Shown here in pieces: positions 37,103-45,327 of a stretch of 58,105 bases of DNA. A program made the translations under genes and the position numbers. Each line of letters opens with the position of its first letter. Positions within the stretch are counted from its first letter, which is position 1. The stretch covers positions 1-58,105 of the forward strand of contig NZ_QOHO01000034.1 of NCBI RefSeq assembly GCF_003432035.1, read 5' to 3'. Source of the stretch: Lacrimispora amygdalina (GTDB lineage Bacteria; Bacillota; Clostridia; Lachnospirales; Lachnospiraceae). The notes under the pieces are model-generated. The model saw only the letters and a program-made list of their open reading frames with translations, was not told the DNA's origin and ran no database searches.

Positions 37103-37258
37103 ATGAGAATACTATGCTTGCATAAGTATTCGAGGAGCACCGCGAGAGTGTTAGAAAGAATTTCTAACACCGAAACATCAACAGCATATGAATACACAGA
37201 ACGCCAACGATTTTCCAAACAGGAAAACCGTAGTTATAACGTGAGTTATAGCACCTGA
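37103..37258 (+). CDS. Possible small protein, 51 aa
   Basis: ATG frame of 51 codons in a different frame from the preceding one, starting two bases after its stop. It is Ser/Thr/Arg/Tyr-rich (EYTERQRFSKQENRSYN). No Shine-Dalgarno sequence is visible and three hairpins lie inside it, so it is as likely to be RNA as protein. Confidence 0.22.
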   Translation: MRILCLHKYSRSTARVLERISNTETSTAYEYTERQRFSKQENRSYNVSYST

Positions 37259-37353
37259 TCTTGCTGCAATAGTCCAAACAAAGCCCGGCGGCCGGGGTGG
37301 TTCCCCAGGTCCCTAGTTAGATTATGAAATTTTTACACAAAGGAGGTGGACGG

Positions 37354-37542
37354 ATGGAAGGAGCAATTTATACTACAGCAGCTGAGATGGCAGAAATGCT
37401 TGGCATTTCAAAACCGTATGCGTATAAACTCATCAAACAGATGAATGAAGAGCTTGACGCAAAAGGTTTTATTACCATTCCTGGCAAAGTAGCAACTAAG
37501 TATTTTGAAGAGAAGTTTTACGGAGTAAAAGTAACAGCATAA
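37354..37542 (+). CDS. Excisionase-like small HTH protein
   Basis: A 62-aa protein with a MerR/Xis-type winged helix: TTAAEMAEMLGISKPYAYKL is the HTH. ATG 37354 follows AGGAGGTGG; an upstream ATG at 37324 lies before the ribosome binding site. Position directly upstream of the integrase suggests it directs excision or regulates int. Confidence 0.75.
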   Translation: MEGAIYTTAAEMAEMLGISKPYAYKLIKQMNEELDAKGFITIPGKVATKYFEEKFYGVKVTA

Positions 37543-37557
37543 CGAAAGGAGAAATTG

Positions 37558-38652
37558 ATGGCAGCATATAAAGATGAGGAGCGAGGCACATGGTATGTCT
37601 CGTTCCATTATTATGATTGGACTGGCAAGAACAAGCGCAAGTTGAAGCGTGGTTTCAAGACCAGGAGAGAAGCATTAGAGTGGGAGCAGCATTTTCGTAT
37701 GAAAGAAGAAGCTAATTTGGAAATGACTTTTGATGACTTTGTAGAAGCCTATACAAGAGATATGAAACCCAAATTAAAGGAAAATACTTGGAATACGAAA
37801 GAAGCGGTTATTAACAGCAAGATACTCCCTTATTTTAAGGACAAGAAAATGAAGGATATCAAACCGACAGATATTATTCAATGGCAGAATCAGATGATTA
37901 AGCTTAAGAATCCGCAGGGAGCATTATTTAAACCAACGTATCTGAAAACCATTCAATCTGAGCTGAGTGCATTATTTAATCATGCAGTACGATTTTATGA
38001 ATTGAAAGAGAATCCAGTGGTGAAGGCGGGGCCATTGGGAAAAGGAAAAGCAGACGAAATGCTCTTTTGGACAAAGGAAGAGTATTTGAAATTTATCGAG
38101 CAGGTTAAGGACAAACCAGTTTCCTATTATGCGTTTCAAATTCTCTATTGGTGTGGTCTTCGAATGGGAGAATTACTGGCATTAACACCAGCAGATATTG
38201 ATATTCCAAAGAGCATGATTCATATTACAAAATCTTATCAACGAATTAGGGGGAAGGATGTTATTACAGATCCTAAGACTCCAAAGAGTAAGCGCGATGT
38301 TGTGATTCCTGATTTCTTACGTAATGAACTACAGGATTATATGAGTCGATTATATGGAATTACCAAGAAAGATAGATTATTTCATATTACAAAAACATAT
38401 TTGCATCATGAGATGGATCGGGGTGCTAAGAAGGCAGGAGTCCAAAGAATTAGAATCCATGACCTTCGCCACAGCCACGTATCACTATTAATCAACATGG
38501 GATTTACAGCAGTAGCCATTGGTTCAAGAGTTGGTCATGAAAGTTCGGATATAACTTTCCGTTATGCACATATGTTTCCAAGTGAGCAGAAGCAGATGGC
38601 AACCATGCTAAATGATGCATTTGTGATTACAGATAAGGAAGGTGATGAATAA
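37558..38652 (+). CDS. int: Tyrosine recombinase / integrase of the element
   Basis: A 364-aa Tn916/phage-type integrase. An N-terminal AP2-like arm-binding domain (GTWYVSFHYYDWTGKNKRK, residues 8-50) is followed by a SAM-like core-binding domain. The catalytic domain has Arg in CGLRMGELLAL, a Lys-bearing beta-hairpin (TPKSKRDV), HDLRHSH, GHESSD and nucleophile Tyr in TFRYAHM. ATG 37558 has AAAGGAG at suitable spacing. The target is inferred to be the 3' end of guaA, where the element sits. Its stop overlaps the next start (TAATG). Confidence 0.95.
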   Translation: MAAYKDEERGTWYVSFHYYDWTGKNKRKLKRGFKTRREALEWEQHFRMKEEANLEMTFDDFVEAYTRDMKPKLKENTWNTKEAVINSKILPYFKDKKMKDIKPTDIIQWQNQMIKLKNPQGALFKPTYLKTIQSELSALFNHAVRFYELKENPVVKAGPLGKGKADEMLFWTKEEYLKFIEQVKDKPVSYYAFQILYWCGLRMGELLALTPADIDIPKSMIHITKSYQRIRGKDVITDPKTPKSKRDVVIPDFLRNELQDYMSRLYGITKKDRLFHITKTYLHHEMDRGAKKAGVQRIRIHDLRHSHVSLLINMGFTAVAIGSRVGHESSDITFRYAHMFPSEQKQMATMLNDAFVITDKEGDE

Positions 38653-39047
38653 TGCCTGGAGTTCATAAGAATCCAACGATTAGTTTTCGTATCTCGGATT
38701 ACGAGAGAAGAGAAATTGAAGCAAAGATTAAGGCAAGTGGAATGAGGAAGAAAGATTATTTTATTCGTTCCTGTATTTATAATCGTGTCTGTGTTGTTGG
38801 TAAGAAGGAGACTGTATATATGCTGGTGGAGGAATTGCAGAAAATGCAAGAGTATCTTCATCAGTTGCATGAACAGATTCTAGCAGAAGATATTCAGATA
38901 ACTAGCGCAGAAATACAGGAATTACAGCTAGACTACGAATATATGCTAAAAGCTATTCTGTGGATGCTTGAAGGGGCACGATATTTGTGGGAAGGAAAAA
39001 GTACAGCTGGGAAGGAGGGTGATAATTGTGGAGGAAACAAAAGTTGA
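38652..39047 (+). CDS. MobC-like / ribbon-helix-helix mobilization protein
   Basis: A 131-aa protein with an N-terminal ribbon-helix-helix motif (ISFRISDYERREIEAKI, MRKKDYFIRSCI), similar to MobC-type accessory proteins. A helical acidic middle follows. It is translationally coupled to int by TAATG, and its end overlaps the next gene by 20 bases. A second, more typical MobC lies at 42404. Confidence 0.65.
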   Translation: MPGVHKNPTISFRISDYERREIEAKIKASGMRKKDYFIRSCIYNRVCVVGKKETVYMLVEELQKMQEYLHQLHEQILAEDIQITSAEIQELQLDYEYMLKAILWMLEGARYLWEGKSTAGKEGDNCGGNKS

Positions 39048-40014
39048 ACTAAAGATGATTAATATGGCAGATGTTCAGGCGAGTTCCATTGATTGGCTTT
39101 GGTATCCATTTATTCCATATGGAAAACTTACCATCATTCAGGGTGACCCTGGAGATGGTAAAAGTACTTTGGTGTTGAACATAGCTGCCAGGTTATCAAA
39201 GGGAGAAGGTCTTGATGAAGAAATGAAGCCTATGGAACCAACAAATGTAATTTATCAAACGGCTGAAGATGGTTTGGCTGACACGGTAAAGCCTAGACTG
39301 GAACTTGCAGGAGCAGATTGTAGTCGAATTTCTATAATAGATGAAAGTGAAAAATCAGTATCTATGGTAGATGAGCGATTAGAGGAAGCGATAATGAAGC
39401 AACAAGCAAAACTGCTTATTTTAGATCCGATTCAGGCATACCTTGGTGGTGGTACGGATATGAATCGTGCCAATGAAGCTCGTGATATGACAAAGAAGCT
39501 TGGAGCATTAGCAGAGAAAACGGGATGTGCTATTGTTCTTATCGGTCATATGAATAAAGGTGGTGGAGCAAAAGCGGCATATCGTGGTATGGGTTCTATA
39601 GATTTCTTTGCAGTTGCAAGAAGCGTAATTCTAGTTGGGCGAATCGAAGGGCAGGAACAAATGAGGGCAGTGATTCAGATTAAGAATAATTTAGCTGCCT
39701 TTGGACATGCCAAAGCATTTGCCCTTGAGGAAGAAGGTTTTTGCTGGGTAGGTGATTATGATATTACTGCGGATGAAGTACTTGGTGGGATTGTTCCAAA
39801 AGCGAATAAATTGGAGCAGGCAAAGCTGTTATTGAAAGATTTGTGTGCAGACAAGACCATGATGCCGAGTAGTGAGATTATGGATATTGCCTCAGGTGAA
39901 GGGATTTCCAAGAGGACGTTGGAAAGTGCCAAGAAGGAATTAGGAATTAAAGCAAAGCGAGTCAACAATATTTGGTACTGGGATTTGAAGCAAGATGATA
40001 TGAATGAGATTTGA
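39028..40014 (+). CDS. RepA-like AAA ATPase / replicative helicase-type protein
   Basis: A 328-aa RecA-fold ATPase related to plasmid RepA helicases. Walker A is GDPGDGKST near residue 34 and Walker B is LLILDPIQAYLG. A GHMNKGGGAKAAYRGMGSID segment corresponds to the family's DNA-binding/hexamer loops. The C-terminus (SEIMDIASGEGISKRTLES) is winged-helix-like. GTG 39028 follows GGAGGG; longer frames begin within the upstream gene. It probably supports replication of the excised circle. Confidence 0.82.
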   Translation: MEETKVELKMINMADVQASSIDWLWYPFIPYGKLTIIQGDPGDGKSTLVLNIAARLSKGEGLDEEMKPMEPTNVIYQTAEDGLADTVKPRLELAGADCSRISIIDESEKSVSMVDERLEEAIMKQQAKLLILDPIQAYLGGGTDMNRANEARDMTKKLGALAEKTGCAIVLIGHMNKGGGAKAAYRGMGSIDFFAVARSVILVGRIEGQEQMRAVIQIKNNLAAFGHAKAFALEEEGFCWVGDYDITADEVLGGIVPKANKLEQAKLLLKDLCADKTMMPSSEIMDIASGEGISKRTLESAKKELGIKAKRVNNIWYWDLKQDDMNEI

Positions 40015-40020
40015 TAGTAA

Positions 40021-40121
40021 GACCGCAACATTGCAAAGTATCAGATTTTACGGTCTTAAATTTGCGGTGTTACACATGATTGCAAGGTTGCAAACACCAT
40101 AGGCTTTGCGGTGTTGCGGTC
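40021..40121. repeat. Inverted and direct repeats after the RepA-like gene (candidate origin or terminator)
   Basis: GACCGCAACA (40021-40030) is the exact inverse of TGTTGCGGTC (40112-40121). Inside are two direct copies of TTTGCGGTGTT (40061-40071, 40105-40115) and several TTGCAA words. No T run follows, so iterons of a replication origin are as plausible as a terminator. Confidence 0.5.
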
Positions 40122-40153
40122 TTGCATATTAAAAAAGAAAGGACGTATGTATC

Positions 40154-40534
40154 ATGAAGGAAGAAACAATATTTGAGAAGTTGGGGATAGAGTATCAGGA
40201 GGTTGACGGAATTTTTTATCCTATTTTATCTGTTCCAACGGAGGATAATCAGTGCCTGAACGTTGGGAAATATGGTCGTATGTGGATTGAGCATATTAAG
40301 ATAACTTACCCACAGCGATATCGTAGTCTATTGCGCTTTGGAGAATTAAAGGAGCGAGCGGAAATGGTTAATGAAACAGCATACGAACTGTTAGAAGACA
40401 TTGAAGTCAGATGGCTGAATAAGCATAGACCAAAGAATACGAATTCCTTTATAGAACAGTTGCACCTTCGCAACCAGGCACGAATGATGGCAGAGGAAGT
40501 TGTGCTTCATGATGTAGTCAGACAGTTTCACTAA
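40154..40534 (+). CDS. TnpV-like protein
   Basis: A 126-aa protein matching the TnpV family of clostridial mobile elements (YPILSVPTEDNQCLNVGKYG, WIEHIKITYPQRYRSLL). The role of TnpV is unknown. AAGAAAGGACG lies upstream. It sits between the RepA-like and ParM-like genes. Confidence 0.82.
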   Translation: MKEETIFEKLGIEYQEVDGIFYPILSVPTEDNQCLNVGKYGRMWIEHIKITYPQRYRSLLRFGELKERAEMVNETAYELLEDIEVRWLNKHRPKNTNSFIEQLHLRNQARMMAEEVVLHDVVRQFH

Positions 40535-40565
40535 ATAAACAAACACAAGAAAGAGAGGATTTTTT

Positions 40566-41495
40566 ATGAATCAATATAGAGTAGATGGGAGCCTGATTAT
40601 TGCTGTAGATCACGGTTTCGGAAATATGAAAACAGCAAATATAGTATTTAGCAATGGAATGGCGGTATATGACACAGAGCCCATTATGAGCAGAGATTAT
40701 TTATTCTTCGAAGGAAAGTATTATGTACTGAATCAGGGGCATAAGCCATATGCTTCTGAAAAAATTAACGATGATGATTTTTATATCCTTACCATTGCAG
40801 CGATTGCAAAGGAACTTCGACTAAGAGGAATTACAAGAGAGCAAGTTCACCTTGCAGTAGGGTTACCACTAAAGTGGAGGGACGTACAGCAGGAGGAATT
40901 CAAGAGATATTTACTTCGAAATAAGCATGTGGAATTTACCTATTGTGGAAGCAAATATTTTGTAGACATTACCGGGTGCAGTGTAATGCCACAATGTTAT
41001 GCTGCTGTGGCAGAAAAGTTAGGTTCTTATCATGGACTTAATATGTTGGCTGATATTGGAAATGGAACCATGAATGTTATGTATCTTCAGGATGGTAGAA
41101 CCATTGAGAAAAAGATGTGGACGGAAATCCTTGGGGTGAAACAATGCGCCTTGTTGATTCACGATGCGGTGCTCAATAAGTTTCAGGTGGAATTGGATGA
41201 AAGCCTGTTAAATTCCTATCTTATGAAGGGAAGAGCCGATGTGGATGAAGAATATCTGATGTTCATGGAAGAGACAGCAAAAACCTATGTGCAAAGTATT
41301 TTCTTGAAATTAAAGGAGCTTGGCTATAATTCCAAACTGATGAAACTGCATTTCATGGGTGGTGGAGCAAAATTGGTAGAGCTTTTTGGAGGATATGAAG
41401 CGACAAGGGTATCTTTCAATCATGACATTTGTGCCAATGCCAAAGGCTTCGAGTATTTCTGCTATCTCGCAATGCGTAAACACAGACGTGCTTAA
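40566..41495 (+). CDS. ParM/StbA-like actin-type segregation ATPase
   Basis: A 309-aa actin-fold ATPase. Phosphate-1 loop VDHGFGNMKTAN near residue 14, phosphate-2 loop ADIGNGTMNVMYL near residue 158 and the adenosine motif LHFMGGGAKL are visible. Such proteins form filaments that push plasmid copies apart. With the next gene and the adjoining repeats it makes a type II partition cassette, unusual baggage for a purely integrated element. Confidence 0.85.
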   Translation: MNQYRVDGSLIIAVDHGFGNMKTANIVFSNGMAVYDTEPIMSRDYLFFEGKYYVLNQGHKPYASEKINDDDFYILTIAAIAKELRLRGITREQVHLAVGLPLKWRDVQQEEFKRYLLRNKHVEFTYCGSKYFVDITGCSVMPQCYAAVAEKLGSYHGLNMLADIGNGTMNVMYLQDGRTIEKKMWTEILGVKQCALLIHDAVLNKFQVELDESLLNSYLMKGRADVDEEYLMFMEETAKTYVQSIFLKLKELGYNSKLMKLHFMGGGAKLVELFGGYEATRVSFNHDICANAKGFEYFCYLAMRKHRRA

Positions 41496-41512
41496 GAAGG
41501 GAGCTGGGGCAA

Positions 41513-41992
41513 ATGAAGGATACAGAGCAAAAGACAGTTCGCTTCTATGCCAATAATCCTAAGCATAAGGAAGCATGGGAGTATCTTCATCAACTGGATA
41601 AGGATATTTGTTCATCACAGCAGGATTTTATAGTCGATGCAATTAATAGCTATTATCACAAGATGGCAGAGTTGAAAGATGATCCATATCTGGAGACACG
41701 AGAGCGTGAAGAAGAATTTATCAAGCGGATTACACATGGTGTGATGGAGCAATTAACAGCAGACCTTCCAAAGGTGGTTGGTGGATTTTTAATAGGTTTG
41801 TTGGCAGGAGAAACAGATGGTGTGTCTTCTATTGGGAGGGCACTTGCAGAGAAGTATACAAGTGGTGCTGTTGATGAGAAGGCTGTTTGTACTTCACCTA
41901 ATGCCGAGGTAAAACAAGCTGAAATCAAAGTTGATATCAGTGAAGCGGAAGTTGCTGATAATGAGTACTTGGATTTGGATAATATTTTCTAA
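41513..41992 (+). CDS. ParR-like adaptor protein (probable)
   Basis: A 159-aa protein 18 bases after the ParM-like gene. Residues 1-50 fit a ribbon-helix-helix DNA-binding region (KTVRFYANNPKHKEAWEYL, SSQQDFIVDAINSYY). The acidic tail ending EYLDLDNIF could be the ParM-binding end. Assigned by position and architecture. Confidence 0.6.
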   Translation: MKDTEQKTVRFYANNPKHKEAWEYLHQLDKDICSSQQDFIVDAINSYYHKMAELKDDPYLETREREEEFIKRITHGVMEQLTADLPKVVGGFLIGLLAGETDGVSSIGRALAEKYTSGAVDEKAVCTSPNAEVKQAEIKVDISEAEVADNEYLDLDNIF

Positions 41993-41997
41993 AAGAA

Positions 41998-42133
41998 ATC
42001 AGAAATGAAATCATTTGTGAAAAGATGACATCAAGAATAAGCCAGTCTGACATCAGAAATTGCTGATGAAATGACTGGTGTCAGATGTCTTGCTTTTTGC
42101 AATCAGAAGAAGCTGATAGATTTCATTTCTGAT
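41998..42133. repeat. Nested inverted repeats after parMR (candidate centromere or terminator)
   Basis: ATCAGAAATGAAAT (41998-42011) pairs exactly with ATTTCATTTCTGAT (42120-42133). Nested inside are CCAGT/ACTGG (42042-42046, 42074-42078) and CATCAG/CTGATG (42051-42056, 42063-42068), with repeated TGACATC words. A TATTTTTATG run follows. Confidence 0.5.
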
Positions 42134-42185
42134 ATTTTTATGCTTTTGGTGAATATCATAGTGTAATTTTATTGTATATTATATC

Positions 42186-42340
42186 GCCCACTGTGGTGGG
42201 CTAAATATTGGGTGCAGGTGCTCCTGCCAAGACGTCCGCAGTTGCGGATGGGAAAAGTGCTACCTTTTCCGTATCTTGCAAACCCTGTGAACCGTACTCA
42301 GAGAATTACCTAGGCATTAGCCAGGGAAGAAAGGAGATAA
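42186..42340 (+). other. Candidate origin of transfer (oriT) with hairpin array
   Basis: Four consecutive hairpins precede the mobC-relaxase genes: GCCCAC/GTGGGC (42186-42201), GCAGG/CCTGC (42214-42227), TCCGCA/TGCGGA (42235-42248) and GGAAAAG/CTTTTCC (about 42251-42271). After them comes a non-palindromic stretch with AAACCCTGTG. Location and layout fit a MOBP-type oriT. Confidence 0.55.
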
Positions 42341-42345
42341 AAACA

Positions 42346-42438
42346 ATGGCACAGATAAGAGAGATTTGTACCAAAACACACTTGAGAATTGGAGGATTTT
42401 TATATGACAAATGGAAAACGAAAATACCTATCCTGTAA
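42346..42438 (+). CDS. Possible 30-aa leader peptide before mobC
   Basis: ATG 42346 has a very good ribosome binding site (AAAGGAGATAAAAACA). The 30-codon frame (opening MAQIREICTKTHLRIG) ends inside mobC, whose start at 42404 it overlaps. Translational coupling is plausible. Confidence 0.4.
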   Translation: MAQIREICTKTHLRIGGFLYDKWKTKIPIL

Positions 42439-42772
42439 GAAGGATTGTCACGTTTCTTTGAAATTATCAGAGGAAGATTTTATGAAACTGGAGTCAGATG
42501 CGAAATCAGCAGGAATGGATCGAAGTAAATATTTGCGAGCTTTGATTCAGAATGTAAAAGGAATTGATCCAACATTTATGGCAGATAGGGCACAGTTAAT
42601 CAGAAAAGTTTCTGGAGTATCAAACAATGTGAATCAGATGGCACATCTTGCAAATGCGCAAGGGCAGATATATTTTTCTGCAATAGAAGAGGCGCGTCAG
42701 GAAGTGGTAAAGCTTCAGGATATTTTGAAGGAGGTACTAGACGTATGGCAATTACGAAAATCATGCACATGA
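42404..42772 (+). CDS. mobC: MobC-family relaxosome protein
   Basis: A 122-aa MobC-type accessory protein that helps open oriT for the relaxase. An N-terminal ribbon-helix-helix (VSLKLSEEDFMKLESDAKSAG) is followed by the family segment RKVSGVSNNVNQMAHLANAQG. ATG 42404 follows GGAGG at eight bases. Its 3' end overlaps the relaxase start by 28 bases. Confidence 0.85.
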   Translation: MTNGKRKYLSCKKDCHVSLKLSEEDFMKLESDAKSAGMDRSKYLRALIQNVKGIDPTFMADRAQLIRKVSGVSNNVNQMAHLANAQGQIYFSAIEEARQEVVKLQDILKEVLDVWQLRKSCT

Positions 42773-44796
42773 ATTCGGAGAAAAACCGTAATCCGGCACA
42801 ACATCTTCAAAACGCACTAGAGTATATTCAAAATCCAGACAAAACTGAGAAATTATTTTTGGTGGGCAGTGTAAACTGTTTGCCAGAAACAGCCTTTGAA
42901 CAGATGATGGATACAAAGAAGCTATTTCAGAAGACGAATAAGAGGCAGGGATATCATATCGTACTGTCTTTGAAGCCAGGAGAGGGAACACCAGAAATTG
43001 CATTTGATATGGCACGAAGATTCACGGAGGAATTTCTTGGTGACAGATATGAAGCTGTTTATGCCGTTCATATTGATAAAGATCATATTCATAGTCACAT
43101 CGTTTGGAATAGTGTGAGTCTTCTTGATGGAAGAAAGTATGATTATAAGAAGGGTGACTGGAAGCACATAATTCAACCCATTACCAACAAGCTTTGCAAA
43201 GAATATGGTCTGTCCATTGTCGAAGCAGAGTATGTGAAGAATTCGCAGAATCTTTCCAGAAAAGAATGGCAATATGAACAGACATTTAAAGAAATGATTC
43301 ATCGAGACGCAATGTTTTGTGCTTCCTACGCTGGGAGCATGGAACATTTTTTGTTTTTAATGCAGCGATTGGGGTATGAATTCAAGTCGAAAGAATATCT
43401 TACAGTGAAGATGCCAGGGCGTAAGTTGTATCATCGATTGGATAAGATGGATGAATATTTTGCAGAGGAAAGATTCAAATATTGCTTTGAATACACCAGT
43501 ATGAATATACCCTACTTTCATGCTACAAATCCAACTTGGATAAAGCGCAGTAATATGTCACCCTATCAAAAGCAATTTTATGGAAAGATGTATCGTTTGC
43601 GAATGATTGAGCAGAAACGCTTTTATGTGAAATCAGCCAAGTATGCCAAGGATTTGATGCTATTTCATAAGTTGCAGGAAGAGTATCTGTTTCTTGCAAA
43701 TAATAATATTCGTACCATTGAGGGTTTACTTGATATTAGAGAAAGTAATCTGGAGCGTATTGATGAAATCACAAAGATTCAGGACTCTATTTATAAGCAG
43801 AATTCTAGTAAGAAAAGAGCTTGTAATTCTGATGGGGATTGGAGAGCGTATCAGCAATGGCGCATTGATGAATATAGCAAGCTGGATCAGCTGAAGGTCG
43901 AGAAAAAAGAAGCCAAGAATATGGTTGCAATGGCAGAGCGATGTTTGGCTGAAAAGATAGATACAGCAATGGATGTGATATCAGAGTTTGAAGAAATTAG
44001 TTCTACGAATAAGATTGAAATTCCTGAGTTTGTTGAGGAGAGAGTGGTGGAGACGAAAGCTGAAGTTATAAGGGGAGATTCTTATTTTGAGGATGAACAG
44101 GCATTTACGGATCAGAAATCAATAGAGAGGCCAACGGTATTTTATGAGGAGAAGCCTAAATGGGATGAAGCGTTGCAAGAACACCAAGAGATAGTGGAGC
44201 ATATAGGGCAGTCGCAATATAAGGATGTTCCGTTACGAGTGGAGCCACTGGCAAGTGAGGAAAATTTACAAAGTTTTGTGCTAAATCAAGTAGAAGCAAA
44301 ACCGGAATTAGTGGCTTATACAGAGCCACTTCCTGCTAGGTTTTCGGAGTATTCTCTTTTATCTGTAGAAGAAAAAGTGAAGCGTTATAAGATGACGGGT
44401 AAGGAAGATGTTTATGCTATGGTAGAAGCTTATTTTAAGCGCATTGGTCATCCAATTTATTTTGGAGAAGTGTATGATGAGGCTCAGGAATTGGAAAAAG
44501 CTTATAAATCCAGTTTGATAGCGGAACAATCGGAATTAATAGCTGTGGAGATGCTTGTAGATGGAATTACTCCGGAATCATATTCTCTTTTATCTGTTGG
44601 TTCTAAGGCAAAGTATATTGTATTTGATATGACCGATAATAACTATAATTTGAACTTATATAAAGAAGTTATGAGGAAGATGAATCAAAAGATGTCCAGC
44701 TCTGAATTGTTTGAAGGATATCAGGAGATTTATGAGGCGAAGATGATGAATCGGGTCGATACAAATCAAGAGAAGAAATGGGACAGAAGTAGGTAG
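42745..44796 (+). CDS. MOBP-type relaxase (MobA/VirD2-like)
   Basis: A 683-aa relaxase that nicks oriT and carries the strand into the recipient. The N-terminal 200 residues hold the relaxase domain: a candidate catalytic Tyr in ALEYIQNP (about residue 27), and the metal-binding histidines in GYHIVLSLKPGE and HIDKDHIHSHIVWN. The rest is charged, with helical linker regions. A related segment occurs twice in the C-terminal part (YSLLSVEEKVKRYKM and YSLLSVGSKAKYIVF). A strong terminator follows. Confidence 0.92.
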   Translation: MAITKIMHMNSEKNRNPAQHLQNALEYIQNPDKTEKLFLVGSVNCLPETAFEQMMDTKKLFQKTNKRQGYHIVLSLKPGEGTPEIAFDMARRFTEEFLGDRYEAVYAVHIDKDHIHSHIVWNSVSLLDGRKYDYKKGDWKHIIQPITNKLCKEYGLSIVEAEYVKNSQNLSRKEWQYEQTFKEMIHRDAMFCASYAGSMEHFLFLMQRLGYEFKSKEYLTVKMPGRKLYHRLDKMDEYFAEERFKYCFEYTSMNIPYFHATNPTWIKRSNMSPYQKQFYGKMYRLRMIEQKRFYVKSAKYAKDLMLFHKLQEEYLFLANNNIRTIEGLLDIRESNLERIDEITKIQDSIYKQNSSKKRACNSDGDWRAYQQWRIDEYSKLDQLKVEKKEAKNMVAMAERCLAEKIDTAMDVISEFEEISSTNKIEIPEFVEERVVETKAEVIRGDSYFEDEQAFTDQKSIERPTVFYEEKPKWDEALQEHQEIVEHIGQSQYKDVPLRVEPLASEENLQSFVLNQVEAKPELVAYTEPLPARFSEYSLLSVEEKVKRYKMTGKEDVYAMVEAYFKRIGHPIYFGEVYDEAQELEKAYKSSLIAEQSELIAVEMLVDGITPESYSLLSVGSKAKYIVFDMTDNNYNLNLYKEVMRKMNQKMSSSELFEGYQEIYEAKMMNRVDTNQEKKWDRSR

Positions 44797-44805
44797 TTTA
44801 GGGGC

Positions 44806-44846
44806 GTGTTGCTATTGGGTAGATATTATCAGTAGCAACACTTTTT
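44806..44846 (+). terminator. Terminator after the relaxase gene
   Basis: GTGTTGCTA (44806-44814) pairs with TAGCAACAC (44833-44841), then TTTTT. It separates the mobility genes from the restriction-type cargo. Confidence 0.85.
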
Positions 44847-44884
44847 CATTACAATAATTGTTAGTATAAAACTTCAAAAATCAT

Positions 44885-44933
44885 TTGTTTTGCAGAAGTG
44901 GTTATGGTAAAATGGTTTTAAAATTAAACCATT
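44885..44933 (+). promoter_or_regulatory. Promoter and palindromic operator of the helicase/RM operon
   Basis: TTGTTT (44885-44890), 17-base spacer, TAAAAT (44908-44913). The palindrome AATGGTTT-N7-AAACCATT (44911-44933) covers the -10 edge and start region, a good site for autorepression by the wHTH protein encoded next. Confidence 0.65.
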
Positions 44934-44966
44934 AAGAAATGATTTTTAGAGAATGAGGATTAGAAT

Positions 44967-45230
44967 ATGAATGAAATACTTGGCTTTGTAAATGAAAAAA
45001 CAAAGGTATTAGTAATTCTAAAGGAAAATCAGTTACAAATCGATGGGAAGAGCATCTGCCCATTGAATCAGCAAGAAATAGCTAACCTGGTGCCCTGTGG
45101 GAAGCTTAAGGTAAATCAGATATTGAAGGAATTGATTGACGATGGGTACGTTGAAATGCTTCATACGAAGGGGCGATATATTGTTACGGCTAAGGCATAT
45201 GAAGTGTTGAAAAAGTTATCACTTAAGTAG
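44967..45230 (+). CDS. Small winged-helix regulator
   Basis: An 87-aa protein with a winged-helix pattern: NQQEIANLVPCGKLKVNQILKELIDDGYVEML then the wing GRYIVTAKAYEVL. It is the first gene of the helicase-methylase operon and is preceded by a palindromic operator, so autoregulation is likely. Confidence 0.65.
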   Translation: MNEILGFVNEKTKVLVILKENQLQIDGKSICPLNQQEIANLVPCGKLKVNQILKELIDDGYVEMLHTKGRYIVTAKAYEVLKKLSLK

Positions 45231-45327
45231 TGTAAGTCCTGAAAAAGGGACAGGTATATGTGGTAGACTTTAGAGAAAAAGATAATGAAGTTACATATAA
45301 AATATACATTTATATAGGGAGATGACT

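Larger units (their letters stand above)
36909..37353 (+). ncRNA. Structured leader or small RNA region upstream of xis-int
   Basis: A non-coding-looking stretch of about 440 bases with consecutive hairpins. GAATACT/AGTATTC with inner ATGC/GCAT lies at 37107-37131, GTGTTAGAAA-GAA-TTTCTAACAC at 37148-37170, TTTTCC/GGAAAA at 37211-37227 and TATAAC/GTTATA at 37235-37250. A GC-rich segment (CCCGGCGGCCGGGG) lies near 37279-37292. Two short open frames overlap it. It could be a regulatory leader, a separate RNA, or part of a recombination site; the class is not known to me. Confidence 0.45.

Noticed and set aside
36862-37218. A 118-codon leftward open frame across the xis-int leader
   Set aside because: It runs through the promoter, operators and hairpins, lacks a ribosome binding site and has no protein-like character.
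42208-42438. A 76-codon frame covering the oriT-like hairpins
   Set aside because: Its first 45 codons are the hairpin array itself; only the last 30 codons, from ATG 42346, have a ribosome binding site.
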